Assembly: GCA_001600055.1 (NCBI GenBank)
Contig: BCIV01000015.1
Location: 62,001-126,000 of the forward strand
Direction of reading: 5' to 3'
Source: Filobasidium wieringae
Lineage: Eukaryota > Basidiomycota > Tremellomycetes > Filobasidiales > Filobasidiaceae
Length of the DNA: 64,000 nucleotides
This document shows, piece after piece, positions 1 through 10,401 of the stretch; the stretch's first letter is position 1, and each line of letters opens with the position of its first letter. Below the pieces are notes generated by a model. That model saw only the letters and a program-made list of their open reading frames with translations. It searched no databases and was not told the origin of the DNA. The translations under genes were made by a program, and so were the position numbers.

Positions 1-1402
1 ATTATAGTAAGTTTCCATCGGTCCCTTTGATGAACCCGTGAACTCGTGAAACTCGAGAACTCGTGGACTGATCGGATGGACGCGGGATTCGAACAGTGGT
101 TCATTCTGATTTATCTACCACGGGGTGAGTCACCCGCCCTCCCAACTCCCAATTGATAAAGACGAGAGGGAGAGACAGAGAGAGCTCACCCCATGTTTAC
201 CACTTGGATGGATGGATAGGACGTTACGATGGGGAGACGTTCCGAAGGAAGACGGGAGGTTGGTCGCTTTCTCCGCTTTGGGGAGTCATGGGTTATGGCC
301 TGCCGTGGGGGAACATATGTATATAAACGTGAGTCCGTCCCGTCCGCGTTGCCGTCTGTCGTCGAGACGAACGGACTGAACCTCTTCCCCCCCCCCCCCC
401 CTACTTTCGTCCCCGCACCTCGCGACAGGCATGGAACATCCTCAAACTGGTCGACTCCACGGCTAAAGGCGCACTCTGGGACTCAAGGGATCATCTCATT
501 CCCATCCAATGGCTCAACACGTCCGCACCCGCTTGGCCCTTCAAGAGGAGGCACGATCCTCATTCCCCCCTCGGCTGGTTGAACTTTAGGGGTAGGTGGG
601 GGAATAAGGGGGACGCGCTTTGCTGGTGGGGTTGGGTCAAACCGGTCTGTCAGGTCAGTTTGGGCGGGTCCTGGATTGCGATAGGGGAGGGAAGGCTGAT
701 TTGCGGGGGGTTTGGATGGGACTTTTGTTGTAGTTTGGGGATGGACCCTTGTGAGTCGAGTCTGATCGGTGCGACGGGACGGGATGCAGGACATGACTGA
801 GATGGACTTTGCCCTGCAGCGGACCTAATCGTGAATTCCGAGCTCCTCCGCAATGTATCATAGCACCCCTCGCTTCATCCCCTACCACATCCACCTTTAA
901 ATTCAAGATCGATCCGGCACCCGTGCGGAGAGCGAACATGCGAGGGATGCGTTACGTCGAGCTCACGCAGACTTGTTCTCGTTGGAGAGAGACCATGGCC
1001 GGCAGTCGAGGTTCAGGGAACGACGCGTTGAACGATATGGTCACTCAGGGACAGTTGGCCAGTTTGGCCGCCAGGGAGGACGTCAAGTTGAGGACAAACG
1101 TGCCGCTTCATCTGCACGATCATTCTTTCAAGGTCAGTCTCGAGCGCTCTAGCTCATTCCTTCCCGCTGACCCATCCGACCCGTATGACCTTCAGATCAC
1201 TACAAGATCGTGCCCCGCTCATCACGCCGTCTCCTCCTACACGCTCACCATGTGTAACTCCAAAGGACGTTGTCGATGGCCTTCCATCGCCCGAGACGTC
1301 TGTACCTACGTCAACGGCACGGACGCGGGGTATACGAGCGGTCGATCGGTCGAGATGGACGATCCGGACCCATGGACCTTTTTCGATTGGTCCAGATCAT
1401 AG
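1..1402 (+). CDS. Vps62/DUF946-like protein, 3' part (5' end outside window)
   Basis: This is the 3' portion of a multi-exon gene whose start lies upstream. The exon ending at 328 reads ...GRLVAFSALGSHGLW...GEHMYI, the hallmark 'YSAKGSH..y...G.H' block of the Vps62/DUF946 family. The next exon (429 on) reads LKLVDSTAKGALWD and then WLNFRGRWGNKG, matching the family's 'D.t..G.lWD' and 'WL...GRWG' blocks. A later exon (from about 820) has GPNREFRAPPQCI, and the last intron (about 1132-1194, 63 nt) ends before the terminal exon, which finishes ...DPWTFFDWSRS at 1402. Family members are fungal proteins linked by name to vacuolar sorting; molecular function is unclear. I could not find a consensus splice pair between about 590 and 820 that keeps frame, so that join is uncertain. 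A 15-C run lies in the first intron seen. Confidence 0.6.
387..401. repeat. 15-nt poly-C run in an intron
   Basis: An uninterrupted run of cytosines lies in the intron of the Vps62-like gene, within the pyrimidine stretch before the acceptor ending at 428. It probably acts as, or arose from, a polypyrimidine tract. Confidence 0.9.
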
Positions 1403-2379
1403 GATAGGGGCGTTCTCATCGGAACGGACGTTTCTAAACCAGGTGTAGCTTTGAATACGTGGATGGATACCTTACTGTATATATCGGGACTGGGTTGTAT
1501 TTGACTTTCGGGCTATAGATGCAGAGTATATGTGCATTCGCGAAGGGGTAGACTTTTCACTCGGGCTCGAACGTTGTGAACAGCCTCGCCGATGAAGCCA
1601 TGACAGGGGCATTTCCATAGCCAGCGGGAAAGTCGTTTGCTATTCGTACCACCCGATGTTGTGCAAGTCGCAGTGTGAGCACCAGCCTTGGAAGGACCTG
1701 CGATGGAAGGACTCGCAACTGCAGTGACCGGGCGTCATCCGTCCATAGATACTTCATAACTTCCAGGAGCACCCTCTCTGCCTTTCGCTTAGCAGGACGT
1801 GCAAGGCGTATCTCTGCCCTTTGCAACGCATGCGTACATGTCCGTTCCATCTGTCAGATCACAGCGATTCTGCCTTCCGGCAAAGGTCACAACAATTCGT
1901 TCCCAAGAGCAAGGTGGCAGTTGGATCGTCCATGGTTCTCAGAGCAGTGTCTAACAACATCGTGCTGGCAGCATAGTATAAATGGATGTCGTGAAACCCG
2001 TTGACTTTAGGCGGCACAAACCAATTGTGATTCTTACGGATACGTCCCGTCGGGCTCTTGATGACCTTCCCTGAGGGCTGGAAGATTCGTACCCTCCAAA
2101 CTAGAAGCTCGATACATTTCAACCGCTTTTGCCTGTCAAACGATATCAATGCAGAGCTCGCTTTGTCTGACTGATCGGAAACAGTATGTTGCAACGAAAC
2201 CTGGAAGGCTGGCGAGCGCCACCATCGCTTCCACATCACACGATCCTTGTTTTTCGAGGGAGGGTTTAAATTTCGATAGTCTACATGAACCAATTACATC
2301 CACGCCCATATTTCCAAACCCCAAAGCGCCCAACGCATAGTCAGACCATCAGATCGCTCTCTATTGTACAGTTGCTCGC
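1403..2379. other. intergenic; possible weak hypothetical on the minus strand
   Basis: There is no recognisable gene here. Two minus-strand open frames, 1557-1850 (ATG start) and 1859-2293 (no ATG at its 5' end), could be exons of one small protein. The upstream one has a CCDLCRK stretch and the downstream one is Arg/Leu-rich. I recognise no family and the splice joining them is unclear, so I do not call a CDS. Confidence 0.4.
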
Positions 2380-3253
2380 TCATTGAGCAGCGATCCCGTT
2401 GTTCGTACCAACCCCGACCCTTCCCCCCTCACCCCCTATCTCGCCTTTACCGATCGATTGGAGATATCGCTTGAAGACTTTGCATTGCTGGAATCCCATG
2501 TAAAGATCGATCTTCGTGTTCTTCTCCGTCGCCCATGCCTGACAACGTATCAAGGCTTCGGATATAGGTACCCATTCTCTTTTACGTTCTGCCTTTTCTG
2601 GCCTATAGACCCGGGAATATCTCGACTGAGTGCCTCATTTCACACTCCTTGATCCTCAAGCACAACGTACCAATCTTCACATAGACTTCCTGCATCTATT
2701 TCCAGTTCGAAGACGTGGTAGTCGATTCGACGTTCTCCATCGCCTGACATTGAAGAACCAGTGTATACCTCCGAACCGATTTGAGAAGCGGGGACGTTTT
2801 TGGGAGTTCCAGCTATGCGTGAGGTGGACCGGGACGAGCAAGTAGATTGGAATGATACGATAATAGGAGTTGAGCAGGAGGTGGAAGGCGAAGATTACGA
2901 TCAATACATGCCCAACAGAGAAGCAAAAGAGGACAGACTGACCTTCTTCCCAGGATTCTCTAATAGCTGCTTCGGCACAGGATTCTCCTATTTCCTTCTC
3001 ATGTCCTCCCTTCGGAACTGTATGTCCATCGAGCAAAGCGGACCGTAGGATAAACAAATGCAAAGCGGAACAATCTAATCAGCTCCCGGCCCTTTCTCGA
3101 ATCGACGAGCAGAATCAAAGGCGTACATATCCATTTCGTGTCGTGTTTCCTCGAAGTGATCATCAACACTCTCTCACTCGCGACATCAACGGGGATAGCT
3201 ACGCAGACTGTTCTCTGCTTGAGTCCTGCTCGGGATGAATTGGGGAGGGACAT
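2380..3253 (-). CDS. Nudix hydrolase, diphosphoinositol polyphosphate phosphohydrolase (Aps1/DIPP) type
   Basis: Four exons on the minus strand encode a compact Nudix protein. Exon 1 starts with ATG at 3251-3253 and reads RTVCVAIPVDV...HDTKWI. A phase-1 intron leads into FPKGGHEKEIGESCAEAA then IRESWEE, a full Nudix box (G-x5-E-x7-RE-x2-EE). Exon 3 begins AGTPKNV and carries a beta-rich segment ending FELEIDAGSLCED. Exon 4 reads WPEKAERKREWVPISEAL, the typical DIPP C-terminal block. DIPP/Aps1 enzymes remove the beta-phosphate from inositol pyrophosphates and cleave diadenosine polyphosphates and polyphosphate, usually in cytosol and nucleus. The DIPP assignment rests on the KWI-FPKGG and WPE..R.R.W patterns. 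The stop at 2380-2382 follows a Gly-rich tail that could instead hide a further intron. Confidence 0.8.
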
Positions 3254-4182
3254 GATTGTCGTGCGGTTTGAGTGGGTGTTGAGAATGAGTAGGTGGTATC
3301 AAAATCCAAAAGTTGTATGGCACGGAGGAGTAGTAGGTTCTGAGGGTAGACGATCTCAAAGAAGGATATAGATGGTTGAGATCTACTTGTCGTTCATTAT
3401 TGTCGTCTTTCGTAGAGTGTCGGTTCCGATCGATGATTCTCACTAAACGTGCGTGTCTGTTCGGCTCGTCAGCCTGACAATAAACGATGGCGGTACGCTG
3501 TCCGGATTGAAGGTGATCGAAGAGGATGTGATATCCTGGACTATCAAACACGATTGAGTGAGATGTACATCGTCAATTTCAAGAGGAGGTGCTGAGGTGA
3601 TTATGCGAATGTGTGGTTGTTTGAATTCTGTCGAACCTTGGCGAACGCTCGGTCGTTGTTCCCGTTTGTTGGGCGCTCACACGACAACCGGCATCACTTT
3701 GGGTGCACGGACATCGGTAGTCGAAGCATGTCCGGTAAGCAATATTCGGGGCAAAAACAAGAAAGGGCGACGCATGAATGGAACACATGACCTCATGATG
3801 GTCAATAAAATAATGGTATTGACACAAGCCATTTCGGCCGTTTTTTGCAGTTTAAACCCCTGTAGAGCCTTGCTAATGGTTCGGAAACGCTTCCAGAGAA
3901 ACCACATCAAAAAGGTACCGACAAACATTGCGTCCATCGTTGCACACTTCCCCAATCCCAAGCCTTGACTCAATCTAAATTACTTAGAGACCTAGGGTTG
4001 ACTAGTATACCCATGGGCTACTTGGATCAGTAATGAGAACACCCATTTTATGCAATCCATGTATCTTATGTGTTTTGACTTGGCGCTTGCACCTCAATTG
4101 TCAACCAGACGGACCACTCGAACACCTCCAGCTGTGGAAAGCCTGACCTCTTCTCTTCGACCAATACTCGGAATCGTCCACA
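3254..4182. promoter_or_regulatory. intergenic between the divergent Nudix and TMEM70-like genes
   Basis: These 0.93 kb hold the upstream regions of both divergent genes. A minus-strand frame at 3677-3973 has one hydrophobic segment (MFVGTFLMWFLW) but no ATG at its 5' end and no recognisable family. I see no convincing gene. Confidence 0.4.
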
Positions 4183-5096
4183 ATGCAACGATACAAAATC
4201 CCATCATCATGGCCAATCCTTCAACGTTCTTTACGAAGCCCAACGTCCCGGGTTTCGCTAGGACTCCGATATAATAGTAACTTGACGAAACCTACAACCT
4301 TACTTCTACCCAAAGACAGCCAAGTAGTGTACGAGGGGCCATACTCCAAGACCTTCAAGTACCTCAAGTTCGTATCTTCCCTCGAGATATGTAGCCCAAG
4401 GAAGCTGATACCAAGGCGCGATCAGGCTATTCTCCCTCTCATCGCTGGGGTTGTCAACAGCTCTATCCCCCTTCATCTTTATCCTAGAATCATCTCTACC
4501 CACCTCAGGCCGGATCTTCCTAGCAGGAGTAGCGATCTCCGTAAGTCGTCTCTTGTACTACCCTAATAAATCGTCATTTCGGCTCTTGACCGGCCTCTAT
4601 GCATTTGGTTACCATGACGGGAAATAGACGACAACCTTCTCAACCTATCTGATCTCCCTCTTCACGTCCCCTTATGTCACCTCTATTCTCCGTGCGCCTC
4701 CAGGCTCCCGCTATCCTTTCGTTCTGGGGACTATGAATATGTTCCTTCAAACTCGACGAACATTTATCAGCGATCAAGGGCTGCTGGCTACTAGCGAAAG
4801 GCCATTGACTGTTTGGAAACTGAAGGAAGGAGTGGCTCAAGGTGAGCAGGCCGTTGAGGAGGATATGGAGGCCGTCACTACGGACTCGAGTGGGAAGGTT
4901 TTGGGTAGATGGGTGGTCAAGGACGGCTTGCACAGTCAGGAGGGTTCAGTCGTCCGGTAAGTTCAGGCTACGGTGACTTCTGCACGATCATTGCTCGTTG
5001 CTTATCGCTTATTTCATTCGATACGCGGCTTGACGATACAGATATTTCAACGTACATCCAGAACTATTGGAATCCAAATTCTCTTCACCACAATGA
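4183..5096 (+). CDS. TMEM70-like mitochondrial protein (predicted ATP synthase assembly factor)
   Basis: Four exons (4183-4367, 4426-4540, 4628-4956, 5042-5096) join in frame to 227 codons plus stop. The N-terminus (MQRYKIPSSW...LRYNS) is Arg/Ser-rich with no acidic residues, like a mitochondrial presequence. Residues from about 48 read VYEGPYSKTFKYLK|LFSLSSLGLSTALSP, the signature 'VY.GP..KTF..LK.FSLSS' block of the TMEM70 family. It is followed by a first hydrophobic segment and a second region ending TYLISLFTSPYVTSIL, the usual '..W..sPYV..L' hairpin. Animal TMEM70 is an inner-membrane protein needed for assembly of ATP synthase (and complex I). The fungal relatives are poorly studied, so that role is inferred. 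The gene converges on the RecQ gene with only 79 bp between the stop codons. Confidence 0.8.
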
Positions 5097-5175
5097 TCGA
5101 TCCTACATGATGATACCGATTCACAATCGTAGTAGTCTGACGGCTATTCCACTAGCATCCAGCATGAAAACGTTC

Positions 5176-8100
5176 TTACACGCGAAATCCTTCAGTCCAA
5201 CCCCTTGTCTCCTCTTCTGAATCTTCAGAAGGATAGTCGTCTGTATGTATCGCTTCCAGTTCCTCCCGCATTGCCAACTCCTCGATGTCCGTGGACACAG
5301 ATGGCTCTCTTTCTCTTTTCTTGCTTCTCGATGCGGATGATGCAACTGAAGCGGTCTTGCGTTTCTTAGCTGGTGGAGAGGACTCCTTCCCTCCTTTGCT
5401 CCCACTTGTAACCGCGTTCTTCGACTTCGGTTGAGCTCTAGGTTTCGCGCTCGTACCAGTACCAGCTGCAGCTGCAGATTTCCTTGTACCCGAACCTGAA
5501 AACGTATAATCATAAGTCAATGGCAATTGCCCTGCGTCCACCTGATCCATCGTCAGTCGGGTGAGGCGGGTAGATTGTCTCCCCAGCTTGACGTAGACGT
5601 TCACAGCGTAGGCGTTGGCGTGGTAATCTTCTTCGAGATATCCGCGTAGAATCATATCCAGTGCAAGCGTCTCCGTTCGCTATAGAATGCCGCGAGGTCG
5701 GGGAGTCAGTAACTGTGGGTTTCGTCTGAGATGCAACTCACATCCTTGTTCAATGCCACCTTCGCTCCACACAACTTCGCAACGTCCAAAAACCCTTTAT
5801 CATCTACGACCTTCCCCTTTCCCCTCTTCGGTGCGTTCGCAATCGCAAAACTTCCCCCTCCTAATCCCCTTGCCAACTCCGCGAGCGCGCTCAGGGTAAT
5901 CCGGCCTCCAGAGTGATCTACCTCCTCCATCACTTTGAGAAGCTTCCATACGTCTACGGTGACATCAAGAGTATCACGATCGTTGGATCCGCGCAAGCAG
6001 TTATCGCAGTGACCACATGCTTGGGTGGACCCCGTGCCGTTCTCCTCCCAAGCATTCGCAGAAAGAGATGCGCTTGTAGAAAAGTACTATTGGGATGGAC
6101 AGATGTAAGACAAAATTCCAACAAATCATGTGAGTCGCGGGCTTACTTCTGCGAAGGCGAGTTTGCGGCAGGTGACAACGTCTAGACACGATGCGTTTAA
6201 CCATTTAGTTTACCTTACCTATGTCTTCACCTAGAATCAAGCTTACCTTGGGCGTATCTAAGCATATCATGAACTATAGTGAAACAGGTAAGTCAGATAT
6301 ACCGAGCCCGAGTCAGGTAGTGAAGATTGATGAACCTTTGCTCTGGCCATCCATCTCTCCTACTGTCAACGATGAAATCCTGAAGAATGCAAACGTTCAG
6401 GGCTGTCTGCAAGTAAGGCTACAAGGGAGATCTCACCTAGAGGCGTCTTGTAACCTGTAGTAGAGAATACAGTCTGCATCCTTTCCGTCTCGTCCAGCTC
6501 GACCAGTCTCTTGATAATAGCCATCCATAGATTTACTCATCTACACATCCTGGTCAAAAGTCGCCCTTCGGCTAAGACGACATCATAAATTCTTACCGCA
6601 GCGTGCAGAACATATCGTGTTTCAGCCTTGTCGATACCCAGCCCGAACGCGGTAGTTGCCGTAACACAGCTGGAGAGCGAAGATGTTCACATTCTCGACT
6701 GCTTTCGGGGTATAGACAGCCTGATGACATACTGTATCTTGCCTCGCTTCCAATCTCGATGCACCTGTTCCTTCGCTGCATCACCGATATCTGCGTGATA
6801 CACACCTGTCTGTCAAGGGACCAATCAGCCCCGAAGGTATTGCAAGGTTCGAATGACTATACCTTGATCGCTCGTCCAGAGGCATCAGACAACCCTTGGG
6901 CGACAACCTCAGCGTCTTTTCTGCTTAGACAATACACAATTCCGGAGTCGTTTCTATCGAAACGCGCGCGTCAGGACAGCCAGGTGTGCTGGACTGTAAA
7001 TCAGACTGACAGGTGGTTCGCAACGATATACTTCGCCATCTCCTCGATAGCTGCTTTAGCGTTTACTGGTTTCGGTAGTACCTTGTAATGTAGATTTTTC
7101 CGATAAAGGGGGGAAGAGAACACGCATGTCCCTTTAGCGTTTGCGGCTGTTTCCAGTGATCAGTCGTCGGCGACAGACGCGCGGAAATGAGTAGGAGACT
7201 GTTTCGGCTGACCTCGTCCATCTGTAACCGGCGGTAGTCGCAGGATTCTGAGCAGATCAGGGAGAACCTTCTGCGATAACGTTGCTGTCTGTGGGAGTGA
7301 CGCGTGAATTTCTAAGCTTGTAATCGACTGTGCGGAGACTGACAACCGCAAGTAGTGGCACCTGAGGAAATAACGTCTTGAGAATCGATAGCTTCTTGTA
7401 ATCGGGCCTTAACAAAGAGTCCTCAGGGTTAGACGCTCGATACACCGTCTGTATACTAAACCTACCTGAAATCATGCCCCATAGCAGAACAGCAGTCTGA
7501 CAAATAGTCGTTAATCAGATCCGTTGGATCACCATATTGTTTACCTCTACTCACGGGCTTCATCTATAACGATTCTTGCTAATACACATATGTGCGTGAT
7601 CAGTGACGATCGGCCAATTATTTCGGCTACTGACCTACACAGTCGTCCGCAACTAGCTAGCTTCTGCAGTACCGACACGAAGCGCTTGCTTTTCGCCACT
7701 TTTTCTGGCTGCATTCGTTGCTTTACTCAATTGCGCGATCCGGCCGGCATCCGATCTGCACGTACCGTCACATAACATAGCTTCGTCATGTCGTCATTAG
7801 CAAACTTGCTTATGGATCGGCGAAACCAATACTCACTTTTATAGCTGGCCTAGCCCTTCCTTTGGGCTCTTCAGTCATCCTCGCAAAAGCTTCATTCTGT
7901 TGTTCCTTCGTAGTAGTACCAGTTAACATGACGCATTCTACCTTCTTTTCTCTCAGATGCATGACCTGGTCCGCAATAAGGGATATAAGCGGGGAGATGA
8001 CAACGGTGGTTCCAGGTGACAGAAGAGCCGGGAGTTGATAGCAGAGTGATTTCCCTCCTCCTGTTGGCATTACACCTGGATCAAGGAACTATGAGCTTGG

Positions 8101-8777
8101 ATTGCTCAATCCAGTAGACTTCCTGCTTACATAGAATGCTAGTAAAGAACCAGATCGTCAGTTCGGAACACATCGATTGCCCTACAACATGGAAGACTTA
8201 CTCTCTTCCATCCATATTTGCGTTGCATACTCCCTCTTGACATAGTCTATCATTAGCGGTAAGCTTCAGTATGGTATCAGCATAAGCCAATCGACCTGCA
8301 GCTCACCGGAACGCATCAATCCCCCATATCTCTCTCATTATCCGTCTCAACTGGCCACTCCATTCAAAAGATTCTTCTGAGTTTAGATAATCAATGCCTT
8401 TCGTTTTGGTAGGCCCAAGCTTCTGATCAGAGGAAAGACTTCGGTTTGAGTTGCTGCCCTCGGCTTTTTCAGACGCTGCATATTTATTTGCGAGGCCTTT
8501 ACGTTCCGCTGCTAAGGTTGCTCGTAATGTACGAAGGTTGGCAATCTGTTCGTCGATCGATGCTATCTATAAAATATGAGATGAATAAGATGACGATGTA
8601 GTACAAAAGACAGCAATAGTATTACCTCTTCATCTAGCCTGATAAGGTCCTCTCCTAACTCAGCTGCAATACGGTCAGATCCCATCCCGACGAAGGACGT
8701 CGCACCGTGAGCTTTCTCCATCGGGTTCCCGTCAAGGACCTCAAAATCGTCTTCGTCCGAGGGCCAGTAGTCTGGCA
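5176..8777 (-). CDS. RecQ-family ATP-dependent DNA helicase, RECQ1-like
   Basis: About twenty exons on the minus strand, ATG at 8775-8777. The N-terminus has a short coiled-coil ([16 protein letters not shown]) then [11 protein letters not shown]...FRLCQEGV, as in animal RECQ1. Helicase motifs can be read in order: MPTGGGKS (Walker A), LCYVTPEK, IVIDEAHC (DEAH box), [45 protein letters not shown]. The RQC domain follows with the zinc motif ACGHCDNCL and a winged helix ending [20 protein letters not shown], close to the RECQ1 version. The tail is Ser/Lys-rich and probably carries a nuclear localisation signal (PAKKRKT). The enzyme unwinds 3'-5', with roles in fork restart and recombination. 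No HRDC domain is seen, which also favours RECQ1 over Sgs1. Several exons are tiny (8, 15 and 20 nt), see findings. Confidence 0.9.
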
Positions 8778-9023
8778 TGTTGAAAGACGCCTCTATATAT
8801 CATTACGATTGTGCAATCGGTTAATAGTAGTCAATGCCAGTCGTTGAAGAGTGGAAGGCTACTCCCAAGCTGCCTCCACCTTTACCTTGGGAGAAACCTT
8901 TGTTTACTTTGTGCTCCGGCCCAATTGTACCGATCAACAACACAACCTTCGGAGAACGATATCTGCTGTTCCCAAGGACTCCAAACCTGGAGATTAGTGA
9001 CAACCCTGTCTTGTTTGCGCAAC
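8778..9023. promoter_or_regulatory. divergent intergenic region, RecQ / unknown protein
   Basis: A short bidirectional upstream region. A plus-strand frame opens with ATG at 8834 and runs to 9046 (MPVVEEWKATPKLPP...). It may be a real 5' exon of the following gene, but I could not join it to the main frame with consensus splice sites. Confidence 0.4.
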
Positions 9024-10373
9024 ATGGATTCACTTATCGACCATGAACGAATCACTCTATCCAAAAAAGCATCTCAAATTACCCCGGACACTCTCAGACG
9101 GTTGGAAGGCGATTGGCGTGATCGACGACGCATTCGAATGGAAGACAGTATGCGTAGGAGAACTCGATCCACAATATCTCCCACAGTCGAAACAACTTCG
9201 AACGAGAGCAATCCGAGCTCAGGAGCATTAGATGAGGCGGAACCGCCGGCTGAGCAGCTCGAAAGGAAGGCCGACTTTCCGCTAGAAACCCACTCAGCTC
9301 ATCGGATTCGCTTCACTGCGGCGGGGAAGATATCCTTAAAGAAGCATTGTCCTTCTCCTCTACCCCCTCAAAGCCCAAAGAAGTCTTCTTCGAGGACCTC
9401 GTCTCAGTCTGCTTCTCGAGTCGCACTGCCACCGTCCGACGAAGCCGATTTATCGCATCAAAGGCATCTTGCTAAGTCCGAAGAGAAGCAAAACAAAGTG
9501 ACACATCCGGTCCAACCTTTCAACCTCAGCCAGCTACCTATAGGAACATACAACGTCTCAACGGGATACACACTCTCTATATATCACACACCTCATACAT
9601 CGCTTCCAAGGGTTTCCAGCAGTCCGAGAGCATATGGAATCTCGCTTGTCTCGCGTAGTATCCGGATCCATTCAACTAGCGAAGGATCCTCTTGTAAAGT
9701 GGTCATGAAGAATTCTACAAGCGGTACCTGGGAGAAGAACCTCGTGGATGTAGAGAGTCAAAATAGATGGAGTGAGAGGGATCAGAAAGCATGGGGTGTG
9801 ATGGAGAACGCTATCGAGAAAATAAAGTCCAGGACCGATAAGGTAAGCATATCCCTACATCAAGTTGAAAAACCATCGTTGATCTACCTTACATCATCTC
9901 AGGCGGTTCACAATCTTCCGAATGGGAAACTACATATCACATTCTCAGACCCACCAGATATCATTTTCTATTCAACCGATGAGTCCTGCATGACAACGGG
10001 TGAAAAATGGTCTGTTCCAGCGGATGCGGACCTTAGCATCGCTACTTGCCAAGCCATTCAAACCCCAGCAATTCGCACGAGAGTGTCTTTGACGCCTAGG
10101 AAAAAAGCGTGTACGATCTGGTGTTCTAAGCGAACCAAGGGGGGCCGCAATCTCTCTGCTGACACAGGGGAGAACCGTGCTAGCGAGCAGTATCTATCGA
10201 AGAGAACGATATCGCTAAGCACCAGTCATGAGCTGGCTAGCCTTGTCAACAGGCTCCGTGAGAATTACGCAGCTGGAGGATCGGCGGACTGGAATAAAGT
10301 CGAGATCGATGCATTAGATCGATTCCTAAAGACCTCGTCTCTGTGGACTGCTACCAACAAAGGTGCTATATAA
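9024..10373 (+). CDS. unrecognised protein, possible polo-box-like region
   Basis: The main frame opens with ATG at 9024 (MDSLIDHERITL) and runs to a stop at 10371-10373, with a probable 60-nt in-frame intron (GTAAGC...CTCAG, about 9843-9902) after ...KIKSRTDK. Residues about 10-50 are Arg-rich and basic, then comes a Ser/Pro-rich linker. A beta-rich central part reads LPIGTYNVSTGYTLSIYH and, after the intron, NLPNGKLHITFSDPP. The spacing of an IY strand, a helix ending 'IKSRT' and further strands loosely recalls the cryptic polo box of PLK4-type proteins, but there is no kinase domain and the similarity is only impressionistic. The last 40 residues look helical. No firm family can be named. 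The start is uncertain because of the extra open frame at 8834-9046. Confidence 0.55.
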   Translation: MDSLIDHERITLSKKASQITPDTLRRLEGDWRDRRRIRMEDSMRRRTRSTISPTVETTSNESNPSSGALDEAEPPAEQLERKADFPLETHSAHRIRFTAAGKISLKKHCPSPLPPQSPKKSSSRTSSQSASRVALPPSDEADLSHQRHLAKSEEKQNKVTHPVQPFNLSQLPIGTYNVSTGYTLSIYHTPHTSLPRVSSSPRAYGISLVSRSIRIHSTSEGSSCKVVMKNSTSGTWEKNLVDVESQNRWSERDQKAWGVMENAIEKIKSRTDKVSISLHQVEKPSLIYLTSSQAVHNLPNGKLHITFSDPPDIIFYSTDESCMTTGEKWSVPADADLSIATCQAIQTPAIRTRVSLTPRKKACTIWCSKRTKGGRNLSADTGENRASEQYLSKRTISLSTSHELASLVNRLRENYAAGGSADWNKVEIDALDRFLKTSSLWTATNKGAI

Positions 10374-10401
10374 CTACATTGTCTTGACGAGAGGATCTAC
10401 T

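Noticed and set aside
75..110. tRNA-like B box (reverse of GGGATTCGAAC) near the window start
   Set aside because: The flanking bases cannot form a T-arm or acceptor stem and no A box is found at the right distance.
3677..3973. 98-codon minus-strand frame with one hydrophobic segment
   Set aside because: It begins with TTG, not ATG. There is no homology cue and no partner exons.
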